DNA of 64,000 nucleotides from Flavobacteriaceae bacterium (GCA_029243245.1 JAQWSK010000016.1:1-64000), one strand, 5' to 3'; shown: positions 25,978 to 35,723, numbered from the stretch's first letter. Program-made: numbers and translations. The notes: generated by a model from the letters alone, not told the origin.

Positions 25978-26492
25978 TATTTATATATTATTTTTAAATA
26001 TTTGGACAATTCGCTATAAAAAATATCAATGTTTTGAGGATTAAAATCAAAAACTATATCATTTAATTGTAAATCAACAGGCGTAAATCCAATTGCAAAA
26101 TGATGTTTAATTTTCAGGCTTAATGTTTTCATAATAATTGTATTCTTTTGATACACATTAATTAAAATATCATATTGTTGATCAAAAAATAAATTAAATT
26201 TTTCATTAATCTTTCCTGTTAAACTAATATCATCTATATCAATTCTCATATGATTTGAGTAATTGTGAAAAAAAGTAGATTTATACCATAAAAATTTTAT
26301 ATCCTCTTTTGAGATAGAAAAAATATCGGCAAGAAAATTAAAATCATTCATCTCCATATTTAACCTTGAATCAATTATGACAGCTATAACTGGGGTTTTA
26401 TTTAAAATTTTTTTAAATTCTTTTTTTGGTTTATTTTTCAATTCTCTCTTATAGAGGAAATTAAGAATGCCCTTTTTTATATAATTTTTCAT
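25977..26492 (-). CDS. DUF6913-like conserved flavobacterial protein
   Basis: A 171-residue cytosolic-looking protein between ligA and dapA, a location where Flavobacteriia carry a conserved family that I recall as DUF6913. The start is basic (MKNYIKKGILNFLYKRELK); the centre reads PVIAVIIDSRLNMEMNDF and the end NDIVFDFNPQNIDIFYSEL. I chose the ATG at 26492, since the longer frame begins at a TTG and overlaps ligA more. No function is known and no catalytic motif is visible. Confidence 0.7.
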   Translation of the reverse strand: MKNYIKKGILNFLYKRELKNKPKKEFKKILNKTPVIAVIIDSRLNMEMNDFNFLADIFSISKEDIKFLWYKSTFFHNYSNHMRIDIDDISLTGKINEKFNLFFDQQYDILINVYQKNTIIMKTLSLKIKHHFAIGFTPVDLQLNDIVFDFNPQNIDIFYSELSKYLKIIYK

Positions 26493-26496
26493 TAAA

Positions 26497-28506
26497 TCAA
26501 TTCTCAATCATTTTAATAAATTGTTTTTCATCCATTATTGGGATATTCAAGTTTTGAGCTTTTTGTAATTTAGAAGGTCCCATATTTTCTCCTGCAATAA
26601 TATAAGTTGTTTTCTTAGAAATACTTGAAACAATTTGCCCATCATTTTCAATAACAAACTGTTTAAGTTGATCACGAGAAAAATGCTTAAAAACTCCAGA
26701 AATTATAAATTTATATCCATTGAATTTATTTGACTTAAGATTTCTTTCTTCAAAACTAGAATTAAATTGAAGCCCAGCTTTTTTCAACCTATTAATTTGA
26801 TTTAGGTTTTTATCATTTTCAAAATAATTGATTAGGCTTTCTGCAATTCTATCTCCTATTTCATCTATTAAAATTAACTCCTCAAAAGAAGCATTTATTA
26901 GATTTTCAATATTAGTTATTGAGGTAGTGAGTTTTTTCGCAACAGTGTTTCCGACAAAACGAATACCTAACCCGAATAGTACTTTATTAAATGGTTTTTT
27001 TCTAGATTTTGCTATTCCATCTATGATATTAGATACAGATTTTTCAGCCATTCTTTCTAGCGGGAGAAGATCTTGCTCATTTAAATCATATAAATCAGCT
27101 ATAGAGTTAATTAATCCTGCCTCATTTAATAGTAAAACTGTCTCCCCTCCAAGACCCTCAATATCCATAGCGTTTCTAGAAATAAAATGCTGGATAGAAC
27201 CAATTATTTGTTGTTTACATGAATCTTTATTTAAACAATAATGATTTACACCTCCTTCTTCTCTAATTAAAGTTGTTTTACAATCTGGACAATTTTCAAT
27301 AAAAGAAATTTTTAAAGATTCTTTACCTCTTCTGTTTTTATCTATACCAACAATTTTTGGTATAATTTCCCCTCCTTTTTCAACTTTAACAAAATCCCCT
27401 ATCCGCAAATCTAGCTTTTCAATATGATCAGCATTATGCAGGGAAGCACGCTTAATAATTGTTCCAGATAGTAATACTGGCTCTAGCTCTGCAACTGGGG
27501 TAATCGCACCTGTTCTTCCAACCTGATAACTAATTGCATTAAGTCTAGTCATTATCTGTGTAGCCTTATATTTGTATGCTATAGCCCACCTCGGAGATTT
27601 AGATGTATAGCCCAACTGCTCTTGAAGCTTAATATTATTTACTTTAATAACGACACCGTCAATTTCATAGGGTAAGTCTTGACGGAGTTTATTCCATTTT
27701 TGCAGAAAAACAAAAATAGAATCTGAATCATTAACCAAACTTACTTCATCTGGAACATTGAAGCCCCATTCTCTAGCATTGGAAAGAGCATCATATTGGG
27801 TTAAAAAATTTCCAGTTTCACATATAACACTAAATAAATAAAAAACTAATTTTCGCTTTGCAACAATTCTACTATCCTGAGTTTTTAATGAGCCCGAAGC
27901 TGTGTTTCTGGGATTCATAAACGCGGGTAATCCCTCTAATTTTCGTAATATATTTAATTCTTTAAATGTGTTTTTATGCATTAAAATTTCACCTCTAATT
28001 TCAAGAAAATCAGGATAATCACCATTCAAAATCAATGGAATTGTAGGAATAGTTCTTACATTATTAATTATATCATCTCCCTGCATTCCATCACCTCTGG
28101 TCAAAGCTTGAGTCAAAACTCCGTCTTTGTATGTTAAACTAATTGAAGCCCCATCATATTTTAATTCACATGAATAATTTAATGGTATTTGTTTACCTAA
28201 CATTTTTTTAATCTTATTTATCCAGGTTTCAACTTCATCTATAGAGTAAGTATTCTCAAGAGAATACATAGGGTTTTTATGTCTTTTTGAGTCAAAACTT
28301 TTAGACACCTCTCCACCTACTCTTTTCGTTGGTGAATTTGGATCTCCAAACTCCGGATATAGATTTTCAAGAGATTCTAATTTCTTTAACTTTTGATCAA
28401 AATCAAAATCAGAAATAACTGGACTATCTTTTATATAATATAAAAAATTATCAAAGTGAATTTCTTCTCTAAGTCTTATAATTTCTTTTAAAATATCTTT
28501 ATCCAT
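26497..28506 (-). CDS. ligA: NAD-dependent DNA ligase
   Basis: Seals nicks during replication and repair using NAD. From the ATG at 28506 the protein has 669 residues; the adenylated Lys is then K116 in ELKYDGASI, close to the E. coli position (K115), which supports this start over the GTG at 28518. Order: Ia and adenylation domain (1-315), OB fold, zinc finger (CPDCKTTLI, CLNKDSCKQQ), helix-hairpin-helix region, and BRCT domain at the C terminus (YKFIISGVFKHFSRDQL). It overlaps prmC by 8 bases. Confidence 0.96.
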   Translation of the reverse strand: MDKDILKEIIRLREEIHFDNFLYYIKDSPVISDFDFDQKLKKLESLENLYPEFGDPNSPTKRVGGEVSKSFDSKRHKNPMYSLENTYSIDEVETWINKIKKMLGKQIPLNYSCELKYDGASISLTYKDGVLTQALTRGDGMQGDDIINNVRTIPTIPLILNGDYPDFLEIRGEILMHKNTFKELNILRKLEGLPAFMNPRNTASGSLKTQDSRIVAKRKLVFYLFSVICETGNFLTQYDALSNAREWGFNVPDEVSLVNDSDSIFVFLQKWNKLRQDLPYEIDGVVIKVNNIKLQEQLGYTSKSPRWAIAYKYKATQIMTRLNAISYQVGRTGAITPVAELEPVLLSGTIIKRASLHNADHIEKLDLRIGDFVKVEKGGEIIPKIVGIDKNRRGKESLKISFIENCPDCKTTLIREEGGVNHYCLNKDSCKQQIIGSIQHFISRNAMDIEGLGGETVLLLNEAGLINSIADLYDLNEQDLLPLERMAEKSVSNIIDGIAKSRKKPFNKVLFGLGIRFVGNTVAKKLTTSITNIENLINASFEELILIDEIGDRIAESLINYFENDKNLNQINRLKKAGLQFNSSFEERNLKSNKFNGYKFIISGVFKHFSRDQLKQFVIENDGQIVSSISKKTTYIIAGENMGPSKLQKAQNLNIPIMDEKQFIKMIEN

Positions 28507-29344
28507 TTTTATCTGCACTTAGCATTCTTTTATTACCAAAAATATCTTTTCTAACATTTATATTTGAAAAACTTGAATTTAAAAGTAAAGTTTCAATATC
28601 ATTAATATAGTTTGGATTTACTTCAAAAAAAAGCTTTCCACCATATCTTAAGTTTTTTTTTGCAAAACTAATACAATACTTATAATAATAAACTGGATTG
28701 TTAATTGGAGTAAAAAGAGCAATGTGCGGCTCATAATCTAATACCCGAGAGTGCATGTTTTTCTTTTCATCAGGATAAACATAGGGAGGGTTGGACACAA
28801 TTAAATCAATATATGAGTGTTCAGAACCAATCTTTTTTACATCATTAACTATCCAATTTACATCAACTTGTAGTTTAATGGAATTCTTTATTGCAATTAA
28901 AATTGCTTTTTCAGATATATCAATTCCTGTCACATTTAAAGTGGGGTTATTTTTTTTTATACCTAAAGCAATACAACCACTACCCGTACATAAATCATAA
29001 ACTTTTTGTCCATTTCTACAAGATTTCAAAACCCAATTAGTCAACTCTTCAGTTTCAGGTCTAGGAATTAAAACGTCAGGACTAACAAAAAGTTCAAAGT
29101 CAAGAAATGAAGCTTTTCCTGTTACATATTGTAATGGGCAGTTATTTTGAATTAATGATAATGCATTTTTCAATTTTTTTTTCTGAAGAGAGCTAAATTT
29201 TATGTTTGGATTAAGGCCTATAATGGTTGAATCAAATTCAAAAAAAGAACTCAAAAGTCTTTTATAAATAAAGTCTATTTCGTTTGCTTTAAACTTTGAA
29301 CTAAGAACCTCACGAAAAATATTTCGATATTCAATTATATTCAT
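28499..29344 (-). CDS. prmC: Release factor glutamine methyltransferase
   Basis: Methylates the Gln of the GGQ motif in release factors RF1 and RF2. The SAM site is VYDLCTGSGCIALGIK and the substrate motif is NPPYVYP, both diagnostic. Length 281 is normal. It overlaps ligA downstream and lies next to the GNAT gene, whose stop meets its start. Confidence 0.95.
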   Translation of the reverse strand: MNIIEYRNIFREVLSSKFKANEIDFIYKRLLSSFFEFDSTIIGLNPNIKFSSLQKKKLKNALSLIQNNCPLQYVTGKASFLDFELFVSPDVLIPRPETEELTNWVLKSCRNGQKVYDLCTGSGCIALGIKKNNPTLNVTGIDISEKAILIAIKNSIKLQVDVNWIVNDVKKIGSEHSYIDLIVSNPPYVYPDEKKNMHSRVLDYEPHIALFTPINNPVYYYKYCISFAKKNLRYGGKLFFEVNPNYINDIETLLLNSSFSNINVRKDIFGNKRMLSADKNG

Positions 29345-29821
29345 TTAAACATGTTTTTTCATCCAAACATCACAATTAGTATGACCTGTACCACCCATAG
29401 GTTTGTCTGTGTGTATAAATCCTTTTTTTAAATATAATTTTTGGGCAGCTTTCATAAAACTCATTGTCTCAATATAACATGTATTAAAATTATTCTCTTT
29501 AGCATGATTTAGGCATAAATCAATCATTATCTCACCCCATCCTTTACCTCTAGCTTCTTTTTCAAAATACATTTTTTGTAGTTCACACACTCTTCGATTA
29601 GATTCTTTTAATGGGTTTATTCCCGCTCCACCCAATATCTTTCCTTTGTCTTCAATAATAAAATATTTTGATCTTCTACCTTTAAAAGCTTTGCTCAAAA
29701 AATCTAGCTCTGGATCCGCAAATGCTGTTCCGGTTTTAGGAGCTTTCAATTCAGTAATAACTTTTCTTATTATTGCGGCTATTTGACTGTTGTCTTGAGG
29801 TTTAATTTCTCTAATGGTCAT
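29345..29821 (-). CDS. GNAT family N-acetyltransferase
   Basis: A 158-residue acetyltransferase with the acetyl-CoA motif EKEARGKGWGEIMIDLCL (R-G-x-G-x-G type) at about residues 93-110. The substrate is not known. It abuts prmC with no gap and is divergent from ribD (55 bases). This is the first gene of the minus-strand housekeeping block. Confidence 0.88.
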   Translation of the reverse strand: MTIREIKPQDNSQIAAIIRKVITELKAPKTGTAFADPELDFLSKAFKGRRSKYFIIEDKGKILGGAGINPLKESNRRVCELQKMYFEKEARGKGWGEIMIDLCLNHAKENNFNTCYIETMSFMKAAQKLYLKKGFIHTDKPMGGTGHTNCDVWMKKHV

Positions 29822-29876
29822 TCAATCAAATTTTAATTTAATTTTACATCATCAAAATTACACAAACAACACCTAA

Positions 29877-30932
29877 ATGTCATTTAACGAAGAGATATTA
29901 ATGAAGCGATGTTTATTTCTGGCAAATAAAGGTTTGGGCAAAACATCACCAAACCCTATGGTTGGAGCTGTTATTGTGTTCAATGGTAACATTATTGGAG
30001 AAGGATATCACAAAGAATATGGAGGAAATCATGCAGAAGTTGAGGCTATTAATAATGTGAAAAATCAAAAATTATTAGAAAAATCAACATTGTATGTTAA
30101 TCTAGAACCCTGTAATCACATAGGTAAAACTCCACCTTGCAGTGATTTAATCGTTAAAAAAAAGATTCCAAATGTGATAATTGGAACTGTCGATCCGAAT
30201 CCAAAAGTTTCTGGAAAAGGTATTCAAAAATTAAAAGCGAATAAAGTAAAAGTTAGAGTAGGTGTGTTAATGGATGAGTGTAATAATTTAAATAAAAGAT
30301 TTTTTTGTTATTATAGAAATAATCGACCGTACATCATTTTGAAATGGGCTGAATCACAAGATGGGTTTATTTCTCCAAGTAATCAAAAAGATGGTGAAAT
30401 ATTTTTGATCACTTCCAATGAATCTAGACAACTTACACATAAATGGCGTACTGAAGAAGATTCAATAGCTGTTGGAATAAATACAATTAATAAAGATAAT
30501 CCAGAATTAACAACTCGATATTGGAATGGCAAATCTCCAATCCCAGTAATTATTGATCCAAATAATAGAATATGTGTTAATTCAAAAGTTATAGAAAAAC
30601 ATAAAAAGATTTTCCACTACATAGATAAGAGTATAAAAGTTAGCAATAAAGAGAGTATTCAAATAAATTTTAAAAAAAGTATTCAAGAAATTTTAATTAA
30701 TCTTCATCAAAACAAAATCAACTCTGTTTTAGTTGAAGGCGGACAAAAAACAATTCAAAAATTTATCAATGGTAATTTTTGGGATGAGATAAGATATTTC
30801 GTTGGAAATAAAAAAATATATGGAGGAATTAAAGCTCCAAAAATTAAATCCAAGAATAATTACTGGATCAAAAAAGATATATCAAATGATATTCTTTATC
30901 GTTTAGTAAATTATTCTACAAACAAATTGTAA
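29877..30932 (+). CDS. ribD: Riboflavin deaminase/reductase RibD
   Basis: Carries out two steps of riboflavin synthesis: deamination of the pyrimidine and reduction of the ribose. The deaminase half (residues 1-145) has the zinc motifs NHAEVEA and PCNHIGKTPPCSDLI; the reductase half begins near RPYIILKWAESQDGF and includes TEEDSIAVGINT and LVEGGQKTIQKF. Length 351 is typical. Its 3' end overlaps the convergent thioesterase gene by 22 bases. Confidence 0.95.
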   Translation: MSFNEEILMKRCLFLANKGLGKTSPNPMVGAVIVFNGNIIGEGYHKEYGGNHAEVEAINNVKNQKLLEKSTLYVNLEPCNHIGKTPPCSDLIVKKKIPNVIIGTVDPNPKVSGKGIQKLKANKVKVRVGVLMDECNNLNKRFFCYYRNNRPYIILKWAESQDGFISPSNQKDGEIFLITSNESRQLTHKWRTEEDSIAVGINTINKDNPELTTRYWNGKSPIPVIIDPNNRICVNSKVIEKHKKIFHYIDKSIKVSNKESIQINFKKSIQEILINLHQNKINSVLVEGGQKTIQKFINGNFWDEIRYFVGNKKIYGGIKAPKIKSKNNYWIKKDISNDILYRLVNYSTNKL

Positions 30933-31309
30933 ACAAAATCAGGGCATCTAATTGGTTTTTGCGATTTTGAATTTAAGAAAGCTAGCTTTGTAAACCCCTC
31001 ACAAATCAAATCTTTATTTTGATTAAAAACAACATAACTAAAGTCCAAAGAAGCTTTTGGAGGTTTAATTATAGAGATTTCAATAAATAATTGATCATCA
31101 AAAAAAGAGGGTTTAATATGCTTCAAGTGTGATGAAACGACTGGCATTATGACCCCATCTTCTTCCATCTTCTTATATGAAATACCTAATTCCCTTAGCC
31201 AAGAAATTCTTGCATTTTCAAAAAATCTTAGATAATTCGAATGATGCATAAATCCCATTTGGTCAGTATCAGAATATTTAACACGAAGAGGTTTAGAGAC
31301 ATATTTCAT
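30911..31309 (-). CDS. Acyl-CoA thioesterase, YbgC-type hotdog
   Basis: A 132-residue hotdog-fold thioesterase. The motif KYSDTDQMGFMHHSNYLRFF at residues 9-28 carries the catalytic Asp and the conserved His pair of the 4-hydroxybenzoyl-CoA thioesterase/YbgC group. The natural substrate is unknown. It is divergent from dnaA across a 189-base region with repeats. Confidence 0.9.
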   Translation of the reverse strand: MKYVSKPLRVKYSDTDQMGFMHHSNYLRFFENARISWLRELGISYKKMEEDGVIMPVVSSHLKHIKPSFFDDQLFIEISIIKPPKASLDFSYVVFNQNKDLICEGFTKLAFLNSKSQKPIRCPDFVYNLFVE

Positions 31310-31367
31310 TTATTTACAAAAACTATATGTTATGTTAGATTTTATGTTAAAATTTTAAGGCTATAAT

Positions 31368-31439
31368 GTCAATAAAAAATTTGTAAAAGTCAATAGCAAA
31401 ATGCTTTTTTTTTTTAAAATTTTTAGTCAATATTTGTAA
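31368..31439 (+). repeat. Short direct repeats upstream of dnaA
   Basis: GTCAATA occurs three times (31368-31374, 31389-31395, 31426-31432) and TTTGTAA twice (31380-31386 and 31433-31439) in a 72-base span between the divergent thioesterase and dnaA genes. The repeats are identical, but in AT-rich DNA some recurrence is expected. They may be regulator sites. They do not match the DnaA box TTATNCACA. Confidence 0.35.
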
Positions 31440-31498
31440 TGCTGATTACGTTAGTAAAAAAAGTTTTTTAAACACCATTTTATATATTTAAATAATAG

Positions 31499-32926
31499 AT
31501 GAATTCTATTGAGTCGAAGGTCTGGAACAATTGCTTATCTTTTATAAAAGATAATATTCAGCCTCAAGCATTCAAAACATGGTTTGAGCCTATTGAAGCT
31601 GTCAAATTGACTGACAATGTCTTGAGTATTCAGGTTCCAAGTAAATTTTTTTATGAGTGGCTAGAAGAACATTATGTGAGTCTACTAAAATCAGCACTTA
31701 TTCAACAATTAGGTGTAGATGCTCGTTTAGTTTATATAATTAAAATGGAAAATACTTTTGGAAACAAACAACCTTTCACTGAAAGCATTCCGAGTAACAA
31801 TAGAAATTCATTAAAACCTCAAGAGGTTTCTGCTCCTTTAATGTCTAGAAGTCACGAGCTCAAAAACCCATTCATCATTCCAGGTATTCGTAACTTACAA
31901 ATTGAGTCCCAATTAAATCCAAATTATAGTTTTGATAATTTTTTAGAAGGAGATGCGAATCGATTAGCAAGATCTGCTGGTCTTGCAGTTTCTAATAAAC
32001 CGGGTGGAACATCTTTTAACCCTCTATTGATTTTTGGTGGTGTAGGTTTAGGAAAAACTCATTTAGCTCATGCTATTGGAGTTGAAATTAAAGATAAATA
32101 TCCCGATAAAACTGTTTTATATATTTCAGCTGAAAAATTTACTCAACAGTACATAGAATCAATCAAAAAAAATTCAAGAAATGATTTTATTCATTTTTAT
32201 CAAGTTATTGATGTTTTGATTATTGACGATGTTCAATTTTTAAGTGGAAAATCAGGGACTCAAGATGTCTTCTTTCATATATTTAATCACCTTCATCAAA
32301 ACGGTAAACAAGTAATTCTTACTTCAGACAAAGCTCCTGTTGATATGCAAGATATTGAACAGAGGTTATTATCTAGGTTTAAATGGGGGCTTTCAGCAGA
32401 GCTTCAGTCTCCAGATTTTGAAACACGAATTTCAATTATTAAAAACAAATTATTTAGAGACGGTGTTAAAATTGAGGATAGCATAATCGAATATGTTGCA
32501 AAAAATATTAAAACAAATATTCGTGAATTAGAAGGTGCAATAATTTCATTAATTGCTCAATCGTCATTTAATAAAATGGAAATTAATATTCAATTAGCTC
32601 AAGAAATAGTAAATAAATTTGTAAAAAATACTAAGCGTGAGGTTTCAATTGATTATATTCAAAAAGTTGTCTCAGAATACTTTCAAATGGACATATCAAC
32701 CCTCCAATCAAAAACAAGAAAACGTCACATTGTTCAGGCTAGACAACTTGCAATGTATTTTGCAAAAAAATTCACTAAAGCTTCTCTGGCAAGTATTGGT
32801 TCTCAAATTGGTAAACGAGATCATGCAACTGTTCTCCACGCATGTAAAACAGTAGACAACCTAAGTTTTACAGATAAACAGTTTAGAAAGTATGTTGAAG
32901 ATTTAAATCAAAAGCTAACAATATAA
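31499..32926 (+). CDS. dnaA: Chromosomal replication initiator DnaA
   Basis: DnaA binds oriC and opens it for replication. Domain I is at residues 4-75 (WNNCLSFIKDNIQPQAFKTW), followed by a linker, then the AAA+ domain III with Walker A GGVGLGKTHLAHAIG and Walker B VLIIDDVQFLSGK, and domain IV with the DnaA-box binding signature KRDHATVLHACKTV. Length 475 is usual for the phylum. No cluster of DnaA boxes is seen around the gene, so oriC is not shown to be here. Confidence 0.97.
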   Translation: MNSIESKVWNNCLSFIKDNIQPQAFKTWFEPIEAVKLTDNVLSIQVPSKFFYEWLEEHYVSLLKSALIQQLGVDARLVYIIKMENTFGNKQPFTESIPSNNRNSLKPQEVSAPLMSRSHELKNPFIIPGIRNLQIESQLNPNYSFDNFLEGDANRLARSAGLAVSNKPGGTSFNPLLIFGGVGLGKTHLAHAIGVEIKDKYPDKTVLYISAEKFTQQYIESIKKNSRNDFIHFYQVIDVLIIDDVQFLSGKSGTQDVFFHIFNHLHQNGKQVILTSDKAPVDMQDIEQRLLSRFKWGLSAELQSPDFETRISIIKNKLFRDGVKIEDSIIEYVAKNIKTNIRELEGAIISLIAQSSFNKMEINIQLAQEIVNKFVKNTKREVSIDYIQKVVSEYFQMDISTLQSKTRKRHIVQARQLAMYFAKKFTKASLASIGSQIGKRDHATVLHACKTVDNLSFTDKQFRKYVEDLNQKLTI

Positions 32927-32961
32927 CTTTCAAAAACTCTCCTACTTACACCCGAATTTTA

Positions 32962-33390
32962 ATGGTTTGCATGGGGAATATTTGTCGCTCTCCTTTAGCC
33001 GAGGGTATCCTTAGAAAATATCTTCCTAAAAACAAATTTATTGTTGATTCAGCCTCTACATCCTCATATCATATTGGTGATCCATCTGATATAAGAAGTA
33101 TTGAAATAGCTTATAAAAATGGCGTAAACATAAAGAGCCTAATATCAAGACAATTCGCTTTAGACGATTTTAAAGCTTTTGATCATATTTTTGTGATGGA
33201 TAAAAAAAATCTTCGTGATATTTTATCCTTGTCAAATAACAAAAAAAACTTAATGAAAGTTAAACTTCTTATAGATAACAAAGAGGTTCCTGATCCTTAC
33301 TATGGAGGTCTAGAAGAATTTGCTGATTGCTATAAATTAATTGATATAGCCTGTAAAAAAATTGCTAATGATTTAGTAGAAAATAAATAA
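32962..33390 (+). CDS. Low-molecular-weight protein tyrosine phosphatase
   Basis: The signature C-x5-R-S is at residues 3-10 (CMGNICRS), and the general acid region DPYYGG is near residue 113. Such enzymes dephosphorylate tyrosine in regulatory or polysaccharide-export proteins, or arsenate-type substrates. The ATG at 32962 leaves only two residues before the catalytic Cys, whereas relatives have a short beta strand first; the frame continues upstream as TYTRIL without any ATG, GTG or TTG, so a non-standard start (ATT at 32956 or ATA at 32923) is possible. It follows dnaA by 35 bases. Confidence 0.87.
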   Translation: MVCMGNICRSPLAEGILRKYLPKNKFIVDSASTSSYHIGDPSDIRSIEIAYKNGVNIKSLISRQFALDDFKAFDHIFVMDKKNLRDILSLSNNKKNLMKVKLLIDNKEVPDPYYGGLEEFADCYKLIDIACKKIANDLVENK

Positions 33391-33426
33391 AATCGATAGT
33401 CTATATTTATTATTGATGGAGTTTTA

Positions 33427-34476
33427 TTAACGGTATATTTTTTTATTATTTATCCAACGTATATATTTTTTTTTATTCGCATTATGCTCCCTCAAATCTT
33501 TTCCAAAAATATGGTAGCCCTTATTTTCTGGATCAACAACAAAATATAAAAAATCATGATTTTCAGGATTTAATACAGAATTTATTGCATCAAGATCTGG
33601 CATCCAAATTGGACCTGGGGGAAGGCCTCTGTTTTTATAGGTATTATAAGGTGATTTAACTCGTAAATCTTTATATAAAACTCTTCTTATTTTTAAATCA
33701 AAATTTGAAGATTGATTTTTTAAAGCAAAAATAACTGTCGGATCCGCTTGTAATCGCATACGTTTTTTTAACCGATTCAAATAAACACCTGCTATTCTTG
33801 GTCTTTCATCCTTCATTCCCGCCTCACGTTGAACTATAGAAGCTAAAACAGATACATTTTGTTGCGATAAGCCTATTTTCTTTGCTTTTGATATTCGGGT
33901 TTTATTCCAAAACCTCTTATAAGACTCTAGCATTTTATTTCTAAAATTATCAGCGCTAGTATCCCAAAAAAACTCATACGTATTAGGTAAATACATTGAA
34001 ATAGCATTCTTTGAATCAAAATTGTTATCATCTAAAAAGCTCTTATCATAAAATGCTCTTAATAATGACAAACTATCTAAAAAAATTTGTTTTGAAACTC
34101 TTCCAGCTAAATTTTCTAATCTTTCATGGTTATTAAAAGTTACTTTTACGGCTTCACTTTTACCTCTTAGGATATTAATAATTTCATTATTATTACTTTC
34201 TTTAGGAATAAGATATAATCCTGATTTTACTCTTGAATAATACCCCTTTTGTTTTGCTGCCAAATCGAAGTAATGTGAAGATTCAAGAACCGAGCTTAAT
34301 TGATTATTTATTTCATCAAAATTAGAATTTGGTTTTACATACAACTTAAAACTTTCTGAATCAAAATTAGTGTTTACAGTAAAAAAAATTTTATACGAAC
34401 GATACCCAAAAAGACCTAGAGCGAGTAATCCAAAAGAACTAATGATTAAAAAAACTTTTTTAATACTTTTATTCAT
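33427..34476 (-). CDS. mltG: Endolytic transglycosylase MltG
   Basis: Membrane-anchored murein transglycosylase thought to terminate growing glycan strands. One N-terminal membrane helix (residues 7-24), then the YceG-like region with the catalytic Glu in SIVQREAGMKDERPRIAGVY and the conserved MRLQADPTVIFAL and GLPPGPIWMP. Length 349 is normal. It follows the GNAT gene directly and forms the run dapF-GNAT-mltG. Confidence 0.94.
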   Translation of the reverse strand: MNKSIKKVFLIISSFGLLALGLFGYRSYKIFFTVNTNFDSESFKLYVKPNSNFDEINNQLSSVLESSHYFDLAAKQKGYYSRVKSGLYLIPKESNNNEIINILRGKSEAVKVTFNNHERLENLAGRVSKQIFLDSLSLLRAFYDKSFLDDNNFDSKNAISMYLPNTYEFFWDTSADNFRNKMLESYKRFWNKTRISKAKKIGLSQQNVSVLASIVQREAGMKDERPRIAGVYLNRLKKRMRLQADPTVIFALKNQSSNFDLKIRRVLYKDLRVKSPYNTYKNRGLPPGPIWMPDLDAINSVLNPENHDFLYFVVDPENKGYHIFGKDLREHNANKKKYIRWINNKKIYR

Positions 34477-34938
34477 TCAATATTCTTTTTCATATATCTT
34501 ATTATGTTTTCTAACAAAACCAGATTTTTCAAACAATTTAATACTTTTTATATTGTTTGATTCTATTAGAGCACACAACTTATTGATACCAACATCATTA
34601 ATACAATATAATTCCAATAATTTAATTGAATCATGCCCTATTCCCTTTTTTCTGTATTTATCTAAAACTACTATCCCTACATATGCTTTATTTTTACTTG
34701 GTTCATAATCAAATAAATCAATAAAACCTAGTATGTTATTTTTAAAGGATGAAATAACAAATCTTTTTTGTTTTGCTTCAAAAATATTTTGAATTGATGC
34801 GTTCATAATATAATTTTTAAGCATTGCTTCTGAAAAAGGCTTGTCCTGAATGGAATAATTCCATAAACTTTCATCATTCTCTGTTTTCAAAAGAATATCA
34901 ATGTCAGAATTTTTTAAATTACGAAGAAATATTTTCAT
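34477..34938 (-). CDS. GNAT family N-acetyltransferase
   Basis: A 153-residue acetyltransferase of the RimJ/RimL-like type. The acetyl-CoA motif is DKYRKKGIGHDSIKLLELY at residues 92-110, and the end IESNNIKSIKLFEKSGF is typical. Substrate unknown. It is fixed between dapF (2-base gap) and mltG (no gap), an order frequent in Flavobacteriia, which suggests a conserved but undefined link to the envelope genes. Confidence 0.87.
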   Translation of the reverse strand: MKIFLRNLKNSDIDILLKTENDESLWNYSIQDKPFSEAMLKNYIMNASIQNIFEAKQKRFVISSFKNNILGFIDLFDYEPSKNKAYVGIVVLDKYRKKGIGHDSIKLLELYCINDVGINKLCALIESNNIKSIKLFEKSGFVRKHNKIYEKEY

Positions 34939-34940
34939 TT

Positions 34941-35723
34941 TTAAAAACTAATTATACCTTTAAAAACCTGCTTAACTGGACCCTCCAAAGTAATTTCAGA
35001 AAACATTTTACTTGATTCAAACTCAAAACAAATAATCAAATCACCGCCAAGAGTTTTCATTTTAATTTTATTTTGTTTTGTTCTTCCAAGATAGCGCATT
35101 GTTACAGCAGATGCTACAGCACCTGAGCCACATGAAAAAGTTTCATCTTCAACACCTCTCTCATAGGTTCTAATCATAAATTCTTTAGATGATACTTTTT
35201 GAACAAAGTTAACATTAACCCCTTGTGGATTATACATTTTAGAATATCTTATTTTTGAACCCTTTTCTTTAATATTAACTAAATTTAAATCAGATTGCTC
35301 AATTACATGATGAGGTGATCCTGAATCAATAAATGTATAATTTTCATTGCTAGAGATATGATCAATATTATTCATTTTTAAAAGAACTGATGAATCATTT
35401 ATTATTATTGCTTCATGAGCCCCATCAATAGCTTGAAAAACGGTGTTAGTTTTTATTATTTTTAAATAATTAGCAAAGGCAACTATACATCTTCCTCCAT
35501 TCCCACACATAGTACTTGTTTTACCATCAGAGTTATAATAAATCATTTCAAAATCATATTTTATATGATTTCTTAGCAAGATAAATCCATCAGATCCAAT
35601 TCCAAATTTCCTATCACAAATCTCCTTTATCTCATTTGTTGAAAATGAATAATTGAGCTTTCGATCATCAACAATAACAAAGTCATTTCCAGCTCCATGA
35701 TATTTATAAAAAGTTATTTTCAT
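34941..35723 (-). CDS. dapF: Diaminopimelate epimerase
   Basis: Converts LL- to meso-diaminopimelate for lysine and peptidoglycan. Both catalytic cysteines are present: the first in MCGNGGRC near residue 73 and the second in FSCGSGAVAS near residue 199. The N-terminal YHGAGNDFVIVDD motif is conserved. Length 260 is normal. It is divergent from the DegP-type protease gene. Confidence 0.96.
   Translation of the reverse strand: MKITFYKYHGAGNDFVIVDDRKLNYSFSTNEIKEICDRKFGIGSDGFILLRNHIKYDFEMIYYNSDGKTSTMCGNGGRCIVAFANYLKIIKTNTVFQAIDGAHEAIIINDSSVLLKMNNIDHISSNENYTFIDSGSPHHVIEQSDLNLVNIKEKGSKIRYSKMYNPQGVNVNFVQKVSSKEFMIRTYERGVEDETFSCGSGAVASAVTMRYLGRTKQNKIKMKTLGGDLIICFEFESSKMFSEITLEGPVKQVFKGIISF

Noticed and set aside
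31310-31498. Replication origin next to dnaA
   Set aside because: Only one loose match to the DnaA box (TTATTTACA at 31311) is present, no cluster of boxes, and dnaA is often far from oriC in Bacteroidota.
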